A DNA stretch of 64,000 nt from Epiperipatus broadwayi (GCA_028023455.1 JAQFVV010012422.1:9830337-9894336), one strand, 5' to 3'; positions 50,605 to 62,931 are shown, numbered from the stretch's first letter. Notes: generated by a model not told the origin, from the sequence alone. Translations and numbers: made by a program.

Positions 50605-50974
50605 AAATTAGCACATCAGTTTTTACTTCACATTTTTTTAGAAATTGGTCACAAACCTGATTTTGACAATACAAAAATACTTGCTAATTTGGAAAGATAT
50701 GATTTAAGAACCCATGAGAGAGTCAATTGAAATAGTAAAGAGACCTACTGGTTTAAATAGGGCTGATGAAGCACAACATATTTCATCTATGTGGAAACCT
50801 ATCATTTTATCTAATATTAACTTGAAATTAATGGGTGAAAAAACTAAGGGAAATAAACATTTTGATAAGCCTCATATTGTGAATGCTGAACTACTTCAAG
50901 TTGAATCTCACTTCTCATCTCGCACTGAGTCACGTTATTCTTTGAGATCTAATGATTGTTCTTTCAAAAGTTAA
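50605..50974 (+). pseudogene. GIY-YIG endonuclease C-terminal fragment, frameshifted (Penelope-like)
   Basis: One frame reads GHKPDFDNTKILANLERYD from about 50647; after a frameshift near 50712 the frame 50714-50974 gives RESIEIVKRPTGLNRAD and SSMWKPIIL. The GH, KIL, RESIEIVKRP and NRAD order is that of the helix with the catalytic Glu and the tail in Penelope-like endonucleases. A further frame loss lies upstream near 50640. The end is followed by a short untranslated part. Confidence 0.7.
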
Positions 50975-51012
50975 CCTTGATAATGGCGGTTGCTAGTCCA
51001 TCGAAATATCGA
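50975..51012 (+). ncRNA. Hammerhead-like motif after the Penelope-like frame
   Basis: CTTGATAATGG, a loop, then CCATCGAAAT: ATGG and CCAT can pair as stem II, followed by GAAA. The UGAUAA box departs from CUGAUGA. It is probably a relic, and the fold is judged by eye. Confidence 0.3.
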
Positions 51013-51582
51013 ATTGTAATGCAAAATAATACACAGTTCGTACCCAAAAATATTTATATATATATTAATTTCGTTTCTATTTTATTACATATGTCCACAT
51101 TTTGCTGTAATTTAATCAGCAAGTGTCACTTACATTTGATGATATCCTGATATTATTTATAAAACTAAAAATTATTATATCAATTTTTAGCCTTGATATA
51201 AGCTTTAAAGTTAATAAAGATTAATGTATATAGCCATATAGTATTAATATAGCTCACTCGAATCACATTTACATGTTTAATAAATGCCACATGATCATCA
51301 TTTATTAAAACAGTTATGAACAAGCATAAGAAATGATGATCATATGATGTTTAGTGATTTAATACCAATCCTGCCTAATAGGATAGTGGTGGCTATGGTT
51401 ATTAAAGAACCAAAGACACCAAAATGTCTAGGTGCTGAACTGAGTTCAGACCTATATGACTATATAAGTGAATGAGCTTGGATTGAAAATATTATTGAGT
51501 TTCAATTTTATTCTCATAGTTTTGTAGTTAAGTAGAGATAAAAGGTGACTGCTGGAGGGTTGCATCAGGTCCTAAGATCTAG

Positions 51583-51766
51583 GTGTAGTGCTCTCAGATC
51601 CGAGACTCCTTACTAATGAAAGTCACAAGCTAGAAACTAGTCTGGGGATATTGGATGAATAGGCACTAGTTAAGGATTTTATGCACAATTTTTCTGGCAC
51701 CCATTGATTACTCTGGCTTGCACTGAATGGCACTACTGTATGAAGAGTTTTGCCTGTTTTAATAAA
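51583..51766 (+). repeat. Single-arm copy of the fold-back repeat
   Basis: From GTAGTGCTCTCAGATCCGAG to AAGAGTTTTGCCTG it matches one arm of the palindromic element 57674-58017 in the same orientation as its right arm. It includes ACAAGCTAGAAACTAGTC, matching ACAAGTCAGAAACTAGTC in the other copy. The rest of the interval to 52391 shows nothing recognisable beyond a T-rich tract before exon 2. Confidence 0.75.
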
Positions 51767-52391
51767 TGACGTCAGATTCTAACATTGTTTCTTTTCTCTC
51801 ATGAAATGAGTAGATTGCAAATTAGTCTTACTAAAAAAAATGGTTGATGTGTATGAAAAAATGATAGAGGTGTTTTGATCTATTGAAATTAATTTTATAT
51901 TTAATATTAACAATAACAGTGTAAATGAGATAGTTATTTATATAGGGCGATGTATATAAATTGTAATAAACTAAAAATCAGCATTTCAAGCTAATGTACA
52001 TGCGCTTTTTTATGAATGTTAATTATAAATGTAAATAAATAAATGCTTTTACTGAAAAAAAAAAGTAATTGTATCTTTATGCTAAGTTTTTTTCACTTTA
52101 GATAAATGTATAATTTTTAATATCCTAGATGTATGTATTTCTATTTTTTAAAATTATTTTTATTATTAATAACTTTTATATTTTATTTTTTGTCAAAGAA
52201 AGAACATAATATTTTCTGCCTAGAAACATAAACATATCAAATCCAACTTTATCTTCCATTCATTCCACAGAGAAGTCACTACTATCTATTTTAAAAAATA
52301 TATATTTGCTTTTTAGAATAAAGTTTAATATTAACATTGCTATTTTTAAAATAAAATTATAAAGATGTAATTATTTTTTAATTTTTTTTAG

Positions 52392-52526
52392 CATGTAGAT
52401 GCAATATTGATGGCTCATTAAAATCTACCTGTGACCAGTATGGTAACTGCTTTTGCAAACCAAATATTAATGGGGAAAATTGTAATCAATGTGATAAAGG
52501 ATATTGTTGCTTTCCAAATTGTCAAT
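52392..52526 (+). CDS. Laminin-type EGF-like module, exon 2 of 3 seen
   Basis: This internal exon of 135 bases is again phase 1 at both ends. It is preceded by a T-rich run and AG, and followed by GTAAGA. It encodes CRCNIDGSLKST, CDQYGNCFCKP, NINGENCNQCDKGY and FPNCQ, an LE module. It has ten cysteines instead of eight: the usual GYYGFPNC reads GYCCFPNC, giving two neighbouring extra cysteines. The other eight keep their family positions. The last base T joins the TA of exon 3 to make Leu. It continues the LE rod of exon 1 across an intron of 21.3 kb. The extra pair may form a local bond or be an exon-specific feature; a sequencing error in two adjacent codons is less likely. Role as for exon 1. 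Confidence 0.87.
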
Positions 52527-55500
52527 GTAAGACTTTTTTTTTTTATAAACAACACGTTTAATAACATTGTTTGGCTAATATGTAGATTAACTTAATTTTT
52601 TAAAAGATAATTAATTGTAAGATTACTGACAATGTTCAAAGTTGATAAATCTTTTTATAAAAGAGTTAACTGAAAATAACTAGCAAGCAGGACTTGCCTG
52701 AAAGTATCTCCTGATATCTTATATTGTTTGGTGTGTTTTTAATATCATGTTTTCACTTTCCTTTTTCTGCTCTAGTTTTCATTTTTTTCTTCATTTCATT
52801 TTTACCTTGCTGTCTTCATCATTTATGGTTAGGATTATTTATTATTTTACTATTACTTATTTTGTACTCAGACTGACAGATTAGAAGTGACAATTTGTTA
52901 AAACACATTTCCATCACTTAAATTATTCACAGAATTTTTGAGTTCAATTTTTGTTTAGGAATTCAGATATCTGTGTTGAAAAAGTCCAAAATTTCTATTG
53001 CTAGAAGTTTAGCACAATAAAAGATCTTATTTGTTATCTTTTACAAGATTGAAAATTCATCATTGAATCATTTTGAAACTGGATTTCTAAATATAATATT
53101 AATTGTAAATGATCTGTAAGTTTATGCAACCCTACTTAGAGATTCTTAAATAAATGTATAACTTGTAATTATATAAATGTATCCACTCAAATTTTTTATA
53201 AACACTTTTTTCCTATTTACCATATTTTATTTTACTTTTTTTTTTCTATTGATGATGAAGGATGTAATAATAGTGACATAAATGAAACAAATTCCACTCT
53301 ACTTTTTTATAACATTTGTTGACAATCTGTATTATTATTATATATTCTTTGATGATCCATATTTACTTCAAATGTTCTATATTAACATTGGAGATATTAT
53401 CATTCTCTACATGAAGATATTTGCTTTGTAGAATATAGTACAGTATTGTCAATATGCTCTGCTCTCTTCCCTTCCACAAATATAGAAATTCCTAGAGTAG
53501 TCAGTATAAAAATAATATATCTTACAAAATATAAAATTATTGTGTGTGTCTGTAACCTTTGTAATATTGACTTTTTAATATTTTTATTCCTGAATAATAA
53601 ATAAAATGCTGTTATTTTTAGTATAGATTCGTTTAAGTGGTAAAAATAGTTGTACTTTAGTAACATTAATGGTAAAATAAAGGAAAAATAAAGTTTCTGA
53701 TAAAAGTAAGTATTTCAATTTTTTTCTTTGTAAATATAAGTAGTTGGGATATGGAAAACTGCCTTGAGATTAAAAAATTGTAAAATTTAATATTAAATAT
53801 AGTTACTGTTAGTGAATCTTAATTTCCAAAGGAATAACTTGATGAATGAAGAAATGGCTATAAGTTTTTTTGGAAAGGCAAATATTTGGTGAAAGAAAAT
53901 TGGATGGTGTTAAGTTCAGTGAGAAACTCAATTTGGTATCCTTTAATCTTGGAATTCTTAGATTTATCCTCAAAAGTCTAATAATGATTTTTAAAATTGG
54001 TTTTACAGTGATGGCTTTTCTCATTTTATTAGTGGATATATTCCAGTGTTACGTTTTAGAATTTTATAGAAAGAAAGTTTCTGTTCTTTGATAGGTAATA
54101 TTATTATATAAATACCAACAAAAAATAAACATTTTTATTTGAATGGTAATATACTTCTTAATAATTATAAATGATGGACAACATTTATTTACATTGTAAA
54201 AATAAGTCTAAAATGCTGTGATATTAATTATTTTCATTAAGTGGATGTAATTGAGAATAGAATACAGTCAATAATTGAAATTATGCAAAGTATTGAACTC
54301 TTTTAGAAATTTTTTTTTTTTTGCAATGGAAGTGAAAAAAAAACCCAGCATTTTAAGATGTTAAAAAAAATGATTAAAATACCAAAACATTTGGACATAT
54401 ATAAAAATACTCATTGTTCTTGAATTGATTTGCTTAATCATTATAAACATATATTTAGTATTTTATTTTTCTATGTACTCTATTGTTTGAAGTTAGAATA
54501 ACCATGATCTTTTTTTGAATGACAACTAATAATGATGATAATAATAAATACTATTAATTTTTAGGCACTAGTTTCATTAATTTGTATTTTATTGTAATTA
54601 TTAATTTATATATATTGTAACCTATCAATTCTCACAGATTTTAGAACAGTGGGATGTGGAGACTCAGGTACTGATATAAATTATTATCGTGTTATGAACA
54701 CTCGTCTAGGGATGGAAATAATAGTTGACCCTAGCTCAAGTTAGCCAAATTAACAATCGCTCTTTTAAATTAATATAAAAAAAACACTATATAGGTAATT
54801 ATTTGTGGGTGAAATATCCCAAGTGCGTCGATTATTAAAAAAAAATTTTAAATAACAAATATCAACTGGGAAGGTATTCGAATACTGCAATTGGAAAAAG
54901 ACTTATGTCCTCCTGCAGCATCCAGCAATATATTATAATCCTACCAAGTATGATAAACTCAATTTTAGTGCTAATAAAATTGTTGTATAAATTGACATGT
55001 GTGTGATGTGAGTTTACAGTGTTCAAATCATTGTCTGTTTAAATTTGAATGAAAATACTCCTTTCATCACTCCATTATGTAATAATTATAATTATATAAA
55101 GGTATGATTTAATTTAAGTATTGAAAATATTGATATATGTTTAGATTTAAATGTGATTGGATTTGAACATGATTGGATTTGAGTGTGATTGGATTTCTGA
55201 GATTTGAGAGGTTCAAAACATTAATACACAAACTAAATCTTATTAAATTATAAAACTTTATTAACAATAATAATAATACGAAAATATATTACAATATTTA
55301 CAAATCTTCATAGCTCTCTCTTCTTAATGTCACATTATCAGTAAAGTGGGATTCACAGTTGCTCCAGAATCATATTCTTATGCTAACCAGCTAATATACC
55401 ATTAGAATCATAAGTACATCTGAGAATTATATTTGAGATAATAATAAACAACTATTAACTACGTTTTAACTCTAATTCTCACAAACTTTAAATCTAAACA

Positions 55501-55715
55501 ATATTTCTTAACATACTGTTAATGGTCGCAAGAAATCTTTTAACTAATAAAATATTCTTATAAACTAGGCATTAGGTAGAATAAATTCATATGCCCTATT
55601 AAATCATTTCAAATATTTTAACACTATAGAATATCTACTTCCCTTCTTTCCATACACTAATGGTTTTAAGCGTTACACAACAAAAAATAAATATTATCTC
55701 CTATAAATCGCATTT

Positions 55716-55754
<39 letters not shown>

Positions 55755-57163
55755 GAGCATAACCAATATCCTCAACCAGAGTAATATTTATTTCTCTTAT
55801 CAGTCCAGCGAAGATAGGCGTCGGTTGTCAGCTGGAAATATATGCATATTGCTTAATACAAAATAATTAAAGTATTGTGTTATTTCTATTTAAAAAAATT
55901 TAAATCTATAATTATTAATGGTTCTTAAGTGAGCTGCACAAAGCAAAACCAAATGTTATACATCAATATAGTAAGTCGCACTTTAACGCTTATTCGCTAC
56001 AAGTAAATAACGAGTTCTTAAATTAATCTAATGGCCTTACAATCAGTATAAACACTATTTCATAATTCTCCCTCCAAATAAACACACATCTATAAGGAAA
56101 AGAACATACAGATCAATATAGTAGCATTGGCAACCACCCAAGAATAAGAGAGCACCCTTGCCCTAGGGGCTGGAATATGCTAGGACTTAGTCGCTATGCA
56201 TATATAAAAGAATGGGTTTGCACAATGCACTACTACTAAATATAGAAATCTTCTTATAATGTAGCATGACTATGGAGCGAGGAATTCGTCCTCTAACTCC
56301 TAGTAAAAAAAATATTTCTAACAAACTATTTGTCGATCAACTGTGCTTCATCACTCATACCAAGATGATGAGAACTTAACCAATCTTGAGCATACTAAGG
56401 CCACTTACCAACTGTCTTACATATCAGAGATTAGTTTTAACTTACACACACAACTAATACATTGATATACAAACCAATAATTTATGCAAGTCTAAATACA
56501 GTTACATATAAAATAACTTCGTATTGTTAACAGTAAAAAAAAAAAATAAGAAATTAAGAAATGAGTATCATTCACATAATAATTCAGCTTCTCCAAACTG
56601 GGACAAGGCTATGTCAATATGTCAAACATATACTTTAAAATATAAAAACATGCTAATTTTATTATAATTAAAATTTAAAGTAATAACCCATATCAATAAA
56701 CATCTTTCACACTATACACTCCCATGCGTATCTCTCAATATCAGTAAGGGAAAGCAACATATTCAGATGATAAATGAAGGCATATTTTGGGCTACCATGC
56801 TAATCTTAAATCTAAACAATCTAAATATTTCCTAACTTTTAACTCGTAAGCATAACAATTAGTATCATAATGCATTAACTAAATGGATTACAAAGCAACC
56901 AACTAATCATGAATAATAAAAATTATATAATTTCTATAGTATAGTCCTCCTGAATTCCGTGCTGATCCTCATAGATACAGTAATCCTGTGAATAATTCTG
57001 TGTGCACACTAAATCCAACAAGTGAATCCATGGCAAGTTATTTAAATTAATTTTATGAACTAATCCAGTGGGTTTCAATGTAACATTTGATCAGAAAACA
57101 CATAGTTATTAATTCAAAGGGTTTCATTTAGGAGATTCGCACTATCCCATTATAATTATTATA
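52527..57163. other. Intron, mostly unassigned
   Basis: No coding region is supported. 54616-55677 starts TGTAACC after TATATA and a CGTTACA ends at 55677, compatible with an LTR-like unit but unproven. 55265-57150 is less AT-rich with no frame of note. There is an (AT)n at 55726-55753. Confidence 0.45.
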
Positions 57164-57294
57164 GTAATATTTACTAAGGCTATAACCTTAAGACTATGTG
57201 CCTGAAAAAATGACGATAGGGACCTCTGAAGAGATCCCTACTATCATTTTTTCAGGCACATAGTCTTAAGGTTATAGCCTTAATAAATATTACT
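57164..57294. repeat. Near-perfect hairpin, 64-base arms
   Basis: Arms 57164-57227 and 57230-57294 pair with only a two-base loop and a few mismatches; the arm includes TAAGGCTATAACCTTAAGAC and TGTGCCTGAAAAAATGA. It may be a small fold-back element. No protein frame. Confidence 0.85.
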
Positions 57295-57673
57295 TTTAAG
57301 TAATGAGTATGCTTTATAAATATAATTATTATAATTATTTTAGTTATCCAAATGTGGTAGTAATTTCACAATCATCTGTTTTTTATTTTTTAAACATTTG
57401 CTATTTTTTCAGATATGATTTCATTTTCTATTTTCATATAATTTAAACAAGTTTTATCACAATTTAGAGGCATAACGATTGAGTTTTTTTTTTTTCAATA
57501 ATATCTTCTTTTGGTATAACATATGGAATTTCAATTATATTCTCAACACTTCTTTCATTGACAACTTTGTTTTGTATGGTACTGGTGATAGAAATATTAT
57601 TTCAGGTGGGATCTAGCATATACACTTTATATCACATGATTACTATCTCTTATACCAGCACATAATTGTTACT

Positions 57674-58017
57674 AAACAAGGCAAAACTCTCCATACAATA
57701 GTGCCACCCTTTGCCAAACAAAGTAATCAATGGATGCCAGAAGGCTTGTGCATAAAATCCCTATCTAGTGCCTACTCATCCAATATCTCCCGATTACTTT
57801 CTGGCTTGTGGCCTTCGTCAGTGAGGAGGCTTGGATCTGAGAGATGTGGTGCTCTCAGATCCAAGGCTTCTCAAATGATGAAGGCCACAAGTCAGAAACT
57901 AGTCTGGATATATTGGATGAGTAGGCACTAGATAGGGATTTTATGCACAAGCCTTCTGGCATCCATTGATTACTCTAGTTGGCACAACACTACTGTATGG
58001 AGAATTTTACCTTATTT
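57674..58017. mobile_element. Fold-back element, about 170-base arms (Penelope-related?)
   Basis: Arms 57674-57843 and 57852-58017 are inverted copies with an eight-base loop ATGTGGTG. One arm also exists alone at 51583-51766. The complement of the left arm reads CTGACGA, then GGC-loop-GCC and A-GAAA, a hammerhead-like core (57785-57830); the right arm has ATGATGA and the same stem (57872-57905). No coding sequence. Confidence 0.8.
57785..57830 (-). ncRNA. Hammerhead-like core with intact CUGACGA box
   Basis: On the minus strand CTGACGA is followed by AGGCCACAAGCCA (stem GGC/GCC, loop CACAA) and GAAA. The CUGANGA and GAAA boxes both fit the hammerhead consensus. The stem II base pair at 10.1-11.1 is A and A, and the outer stems are not evident, so activity is doubtful. 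Confidence 0.4.
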
Positions 58018-59169
58018 ATATATACTTTATATTATATTTTCAGTTCTGTTCTTTTTTTGAATATTTTTTTTTATAACACCAACAGTCATATATTTATCTA
58101 ACATCATAATTAATTGATTGAAGAAAATGATAATATAATTTATGATTTCCATATTTTCTTCAAGGTAACTTTTAGTCTTTGGCAAATACTGTACTATTTC
58201 CTGATCCGTTGTGATAATGTCGTCATTTTTAAATACCATGATGATGATTAATTTGGGGAAGAAAGAACATATACCTGATATAAAAAGTTTAAACATGCAT
58301 TATATTTTAACAATAATATACTATTTGATTCAATATTTTAGAATCAGAGATTGGAGCAGGTACAGACAATAATGTTTCTATGTTATATAATTTTGAGATT
58401 GCAGATCCTTCTATGAGCACACCCAAGAGAGAAAAATAGAACAACAATCCCCTCCTAGAAAATGACTGAGTTTTATCATCTTGATCTGTCCATCAATCTC
58501 TGATCCATGCCTTCTGTCAATTAAATCTTTATATCCTAATTTTAATTGGCTATTTCCTCTTGTTTTCAAATTAAGTGTCTACATTCACCCAGACATCATG
58601 CGGTTCTTATGGAATGTTTTCCCGCTCTGAACGAAAACCATTTGAGAGAGCCAAATAAAATATAAATTTTTTTTAATAATGATAATAATAATAAAAAAAG
58701 TACATTGAAGTCTAACTTTGAACTCAAGATTTTGAATGAGAAATTTCTGCTATGGATTTGAAATTTAGATAAAGTTATTACTGTCTCAACAGGTTTTCAA
58801 ATGATACCACACATGCATTATTACAATCGATGGTTATTTTTACAATTAAAATTTTTCATCCATTCCTAACTTGCATACTCACACACATGCGTTTCTGTTC
58901 GATCAGTTCTAACCTTTTTGCTTAATCCTTAATTCAACACTCAAATTTCTTTCTATTGATATTTTACAGATAATTCTCACTTCTCAAACAGGTACCCCCC
59001 CCCCCAATTAATTTTCTTACTAATTAACAATTCTATCGATCCTGTAAAATATTTATGACTTCCCTTATCTATTCTATTCATTAACAACTACCCTTTAAAT
59101 ATTCTCAATAAATAATTACATATTCCTTTTGACTGCTTAAGACACTTTATATTCCTTTTACCTTTACAT
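58018..59169. other. Non-coding stretch
   Basis: No gene supported. A run of 11 C is at 58995-59005. The stretch from 58300 to 58980 is AT-rich without recognisable repeats. Confidence 0.5.
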
Positions 59170-59550
59170 CAGGGGTCCCCAATCTTTTTGCACTTAAGAG
59201 CACATTCTATAAAACTGGCCAGTTGGCGGGCACCACTTATTTTTTTTCAACCAGGTGGCGGGCACCATTTATTTTTTTAATGTTAATTTATAGTTGGATA
59301 TTGTTAATAATACACATAATGTACAAAAAAATATTTATTTCAAAAATAACATTTTAACATATAATTAATGTTATATTTTTACACTGTAAAAGTATAATAT
59401 GCTCTACAATTTGATTACAATATAATACAATAATTTATAAGAAATTTTAAAAATTAAATTTATTTGTATCAGATAAATAATTTTTTATTGTGTTAGGATA
59501 GCGGCGGGCACGCTTAAAATGGTCTGCGGGCATAGGGTTGGGGACCCCTG
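59170..59550. mobile_element. hAT-type MITE with 8-bp target duplication
   Basis: It starts CAGGGGTCCCCAATC and ends GTTGGGGACCCCTG, terminal inverted repeats typical of hAT elements. The direct repeat CTTTACAT flanks it exactly at 59162-59169 and 59551-59558, the 8-bp duplication of the superfamily. A GGCGGGCACCA motif repeats near both ends. At 381 bases without a transposase frame it is non-autonomous. Confidence 0.92.
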
Positions 59551-59972
59551 CTTTACATTAACAAATAAGCTACTTTCATTTCGAGCATTTACGAATGAGA
59601 TTGCATTATATATTAAATAATTGCTAAAGTTTATCCAAACTTTAATGTTTATTTAAAATTATTATTATCTAAACATTTTTATAGGAATTTAACATATTAC
59701 ATGAGAATTTTTTTTTAGCAAAATTACTAATAGCAATATAAGTTTCAAACTTAAGAAACTTGGTGAAAACCCACAATTACTATATATATATAATACAATA
59801 TTTTAAATGGATGTTTAGATAGAAATGTTGAATGTGTGGAGGTATCCATTTAAATCAATTTAATTGGAAAACACAACCTAAAACACTGTTCTACGCCAAG
59901 AGTCAAAGTAAACTGACAGAATGATGCATCAAAAGGAGGATAAATGGATAACTTCACCCATTAAAGATTTCC

Positions 59973-60012
<40 letters not shown>
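59973..60012. repeat. (AT)n(GT)n microsatellite
   Basis: A run of AT passes into a run of GT directly left of the fold-back element. Confidence 0.95.
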
Positions 60013-60035
60013 AGTTTTTGAATTAAACTGTTTGA

Positions 60036-60333
60036 TATTTTTGCTTACTTCCCAATGTTTAGACAAAATAGCATCCACCATTGTCAAGGTTAACTTTTCA
60101 AAGAAAAACTGTTAGATCTCAAATGGTAATGAGATTGGCTGTGAGGTAAAGAGTGAGACTGAGTGTGAAGTGGTTGAGCATTCAGAATATGTGAATTAAC
60201 AATGCTCAACTACTTCAAACTCACCTCGTACTCGATCTCATTTCTATTTGAGATCTAATGATTTTTCTTTGAAAAGTTAACCTTGACAATAGCGGATGCT
60301 ATTTTGTCAAAATATTGGGAAGTAAACAAAAAT
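60036..60333. mobile_element. Fold-back element made of two inverted Penelope-like tails
   Basis: Arms 60036-60182 and 60201-60333 are inverted copies, outer parts closely alike (ACTTCCCAAT, CAAAATAGCATCC, CTTGACAATAG). The arm matches the tail of the Penelope-like fragment at 50884-51020, so the element probably consists of two pseudo-LTRs head to head. The TTGACAA box is followed by a weak stem; the GAAA is AAAA or TAAA here. Confidence 0.75.
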
Positions 60334-61030
60334 AACACATGATTTAACCCAAAAACTAATTTAAAACTATATTAAATATAATAGCTAAATAGCTGAGGTT
60401 TCAGCACTATAACAAGTACTTTTCTCAAAGCTTCTTCTTTCTCAAATCATAAGAATGTGTGTGGTGAGATTTAAAATCATTATTTTTTTCTTTTATTATT
60501 TTCTCATCATTCTTAAATTCTATTGGTTGATAAGTTTTAAAAAATATTTTATCCCCTCAGTAAATTCCAAATATTGTTATAATTCACACTTTTCATTTAT
60601 GCTCTTAGAACTTTTAAAAATCTCTACCTACTTCTCTTAACAGTCTCTGGTCATATTGTTCAATTTTTTCCAGAATATATGTTTATTAAAATGGATGTCA
60701 TGGTTTATTAATTTAATGTATGAATAAATGACTGATGAATTAGGTTTTTCTCTAACTGCCAAAATGTGTTCTTGCTTCCTTATGTTTATTTTATGATTAA
60801 TATATCCAATATATAAATGTAAACAAATTCCACATGGAATTTTATATATACCATGAAACTACAAAGGAATTTTATTTTTTATCTGTGAGAATATTAGAAT
60901 TAATATACTGTATATACATATACATATAGGTAAAAGTTTCATTTTCATAATGCTTTATTACTTATTTCCATCCAATTTTGTCCAAAAAACTTAAAATACA
61001 TAATCTAATAAGAATATTAATACAAATATC
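60334..61030. other. Non-coding stretch
   Basis: AT-rich, no gene or recognisable element. Confidence 0.5.
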
Positions 61031-62879
61031 TATAACAGTCTGAACGAAAGTGAATGAGTCCCATCTTATTGCATCTGCACTACAAGGGCGCCATCTAGGC
61101 CAATTGAACCTAGAAAATTTATATAGTAGGCAGATACGTAAGTTAAGATTCACACTTTACACATTTTATTTAGACTGTCAGCCCATGCCACTAGCTCAGT
61201 GGAGACGCAGAGATAATAAAGTAATTCTTATCTAAAAACATTTTTAATATTAAAAAAAAAAAATAAGTCACTGCCAGTAATAACACACAACAACATTTAT
61301 TTAAACATATATAAGATTTAACATTATTTTTAGTATAACTTTTACTTTATCATTTAATTACATTTTTAATTTTTATTTTAGAATTTAATTTACGTTTTAG
61401 CTCTTATAAGTTCGCACAGATGAATTTAATATTTTTATTTAGGTGTCAAGTATAAATAAACTACATAGATTGCATTTGAAAAGAAAAATATTTTATCCCT
61501 GATTTAACCTTAGGCCAAAAGTTCACAGCCAAACCAACATCAATCCATCTGATATATCGATGTATTCAATGTAGCATGAATATGACAGCATCAATGACAT
61601 ACTGTCAGGAATGTACATCTGAACAGCATGGTTAATAGACGACATTGACTCTCAACCAAATAGGAATGCTACATCTATCGGCAAGAAGAACAATAAACAA
61701 AAAACTCCATAGAAAGGGACTGTGTTCTCCATCTTACCATCCCTTCCATAGACAAAGGGGTGTGTGGCATATAAATCGATCCTGCAAGTAGCGAATCTCA
61801 TACTACATCTACTAATTATATATTCAATCCATTGACCCAATTTAACTACGAAACAAATAACCTAAGATTACCCTCCCTTAAACTAACATATATAATTTTA
61901 CAAATCTATGCAGACATTCACGCCCAACTTAAGTTTAGTTTAACGGAAAAAAAAATCATAAAACTTAAAAGAACAAAAAAAAATAAATGGAAATGATTTT
62001 AAATAAATAAAAAAAATACATCAAATAACATTATTAATATTAATTTACATTCGTCAGATAGGATTCTATTCGTATTATTTACTGAAAGGTTTAGAATTTA
62101 GAGTTCTTATTGTTTTCAAATTAATATTCCTTAGAGTTCTTAAAGTTCTTACTGTTTTAGAAAAAGTTCATCCTTTACAGTTGCTTGCCATTTGGAATCC
62201 AGCATTAAATCCCTCGATGATCCCATGGTCCTCAATATAGAAAAAACAATGTTTCATTTCTATTTTTTATGACCATTGAAGGAATTGAAAGTGTGTTTTT
62301 CAATCCCTTCACCTCCAACTCTCTGACTTAACACATCTCCATCTTCTCTTAAATTTTCTTCGCTCACTAAAAATTTATTTCCAAACTTTTTCTTTTATAT
62401 GTAACTTTCAGATCCAATGGACATTACATCATCAATGATGATGATCTTTCCGTTGAGGTCCGATTCCCCAATGGATTTCTTTCATTGGCCATTCTGTTTC
62501 TATTGTTTTTCTTCTCCTATCTGACCTTTGCTTATGCATTTTGAAATATCCCAGGGCTGGTTTACTTTTACTAATTAAAATTAATCATTTCCATTTTATA
62601 CAATAGAATTAATTAAATTATTTTGCAAACTTAAAGATATATTTTTATCTCTAAATTTTTTTAAGTTTTTGCTTTTAAAATACTTTTTCTATTTTTAATA
62701 AAGTTTTATTTTAATAATTTTTTTCATCTGTGCGATTTTATATATATATATATACGAGTTTAAGATAGAATTAATTTTCAATTTTTATGTCTTTAAAAAA
62801 AAGTTTTTAAATGCGAACTTTTTATTTTAATTTCATGTTTAATAAAAAAGATAATGTAATGGCGTATGTGCCCGTTACA
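61031..62879 (-). repeat. Inverted solo LTR of subfamily 1
   Basis: Read on the minus strand it starts TGTAACGGGCACATACGCC at 62879 and ends near 61031, matching LTRs A and C with moderate divergence. It contains the conserved CACTAGCTCAGTGGAGACG near 61190 on the plus strand. It ends only 52 bases before exon 3, so its edge is part of the exon's upstream intron. Confidence 0.78.
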
Positions 62880-62931
62880 TATTATTGCATAATAAATTGT
62901 TTCAGATAAAAAAAAAATGTTTTTATTTTAG

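Larger units (their letters stand above)
50590..51045 (+). mobile_element. Penelope-like element 3' end
   Basis: A plus-strand GIY-YIG C-terminal remnant is followed by a tail (about 50884-51020) that recurs in both arms of the fold-back element 60036-60333. The tail includes AAAAGTTAACCTTGATAATG and, soon after, ATCGAAATAT. Confidence 0.7.

Noticed and set aside
54616-55677. Possible 1.06-kb LTR (TGTAAC ... GTTACA)
   Set aside because: The ends are short and could be chance in AT-rich DNA; no copy or target duplication was seen.
61185-61215. tRNA gene
   Set aside because: Only an A-box-like motif is present; no cloverleaf with matching acceptor stem and B-box could be traced.
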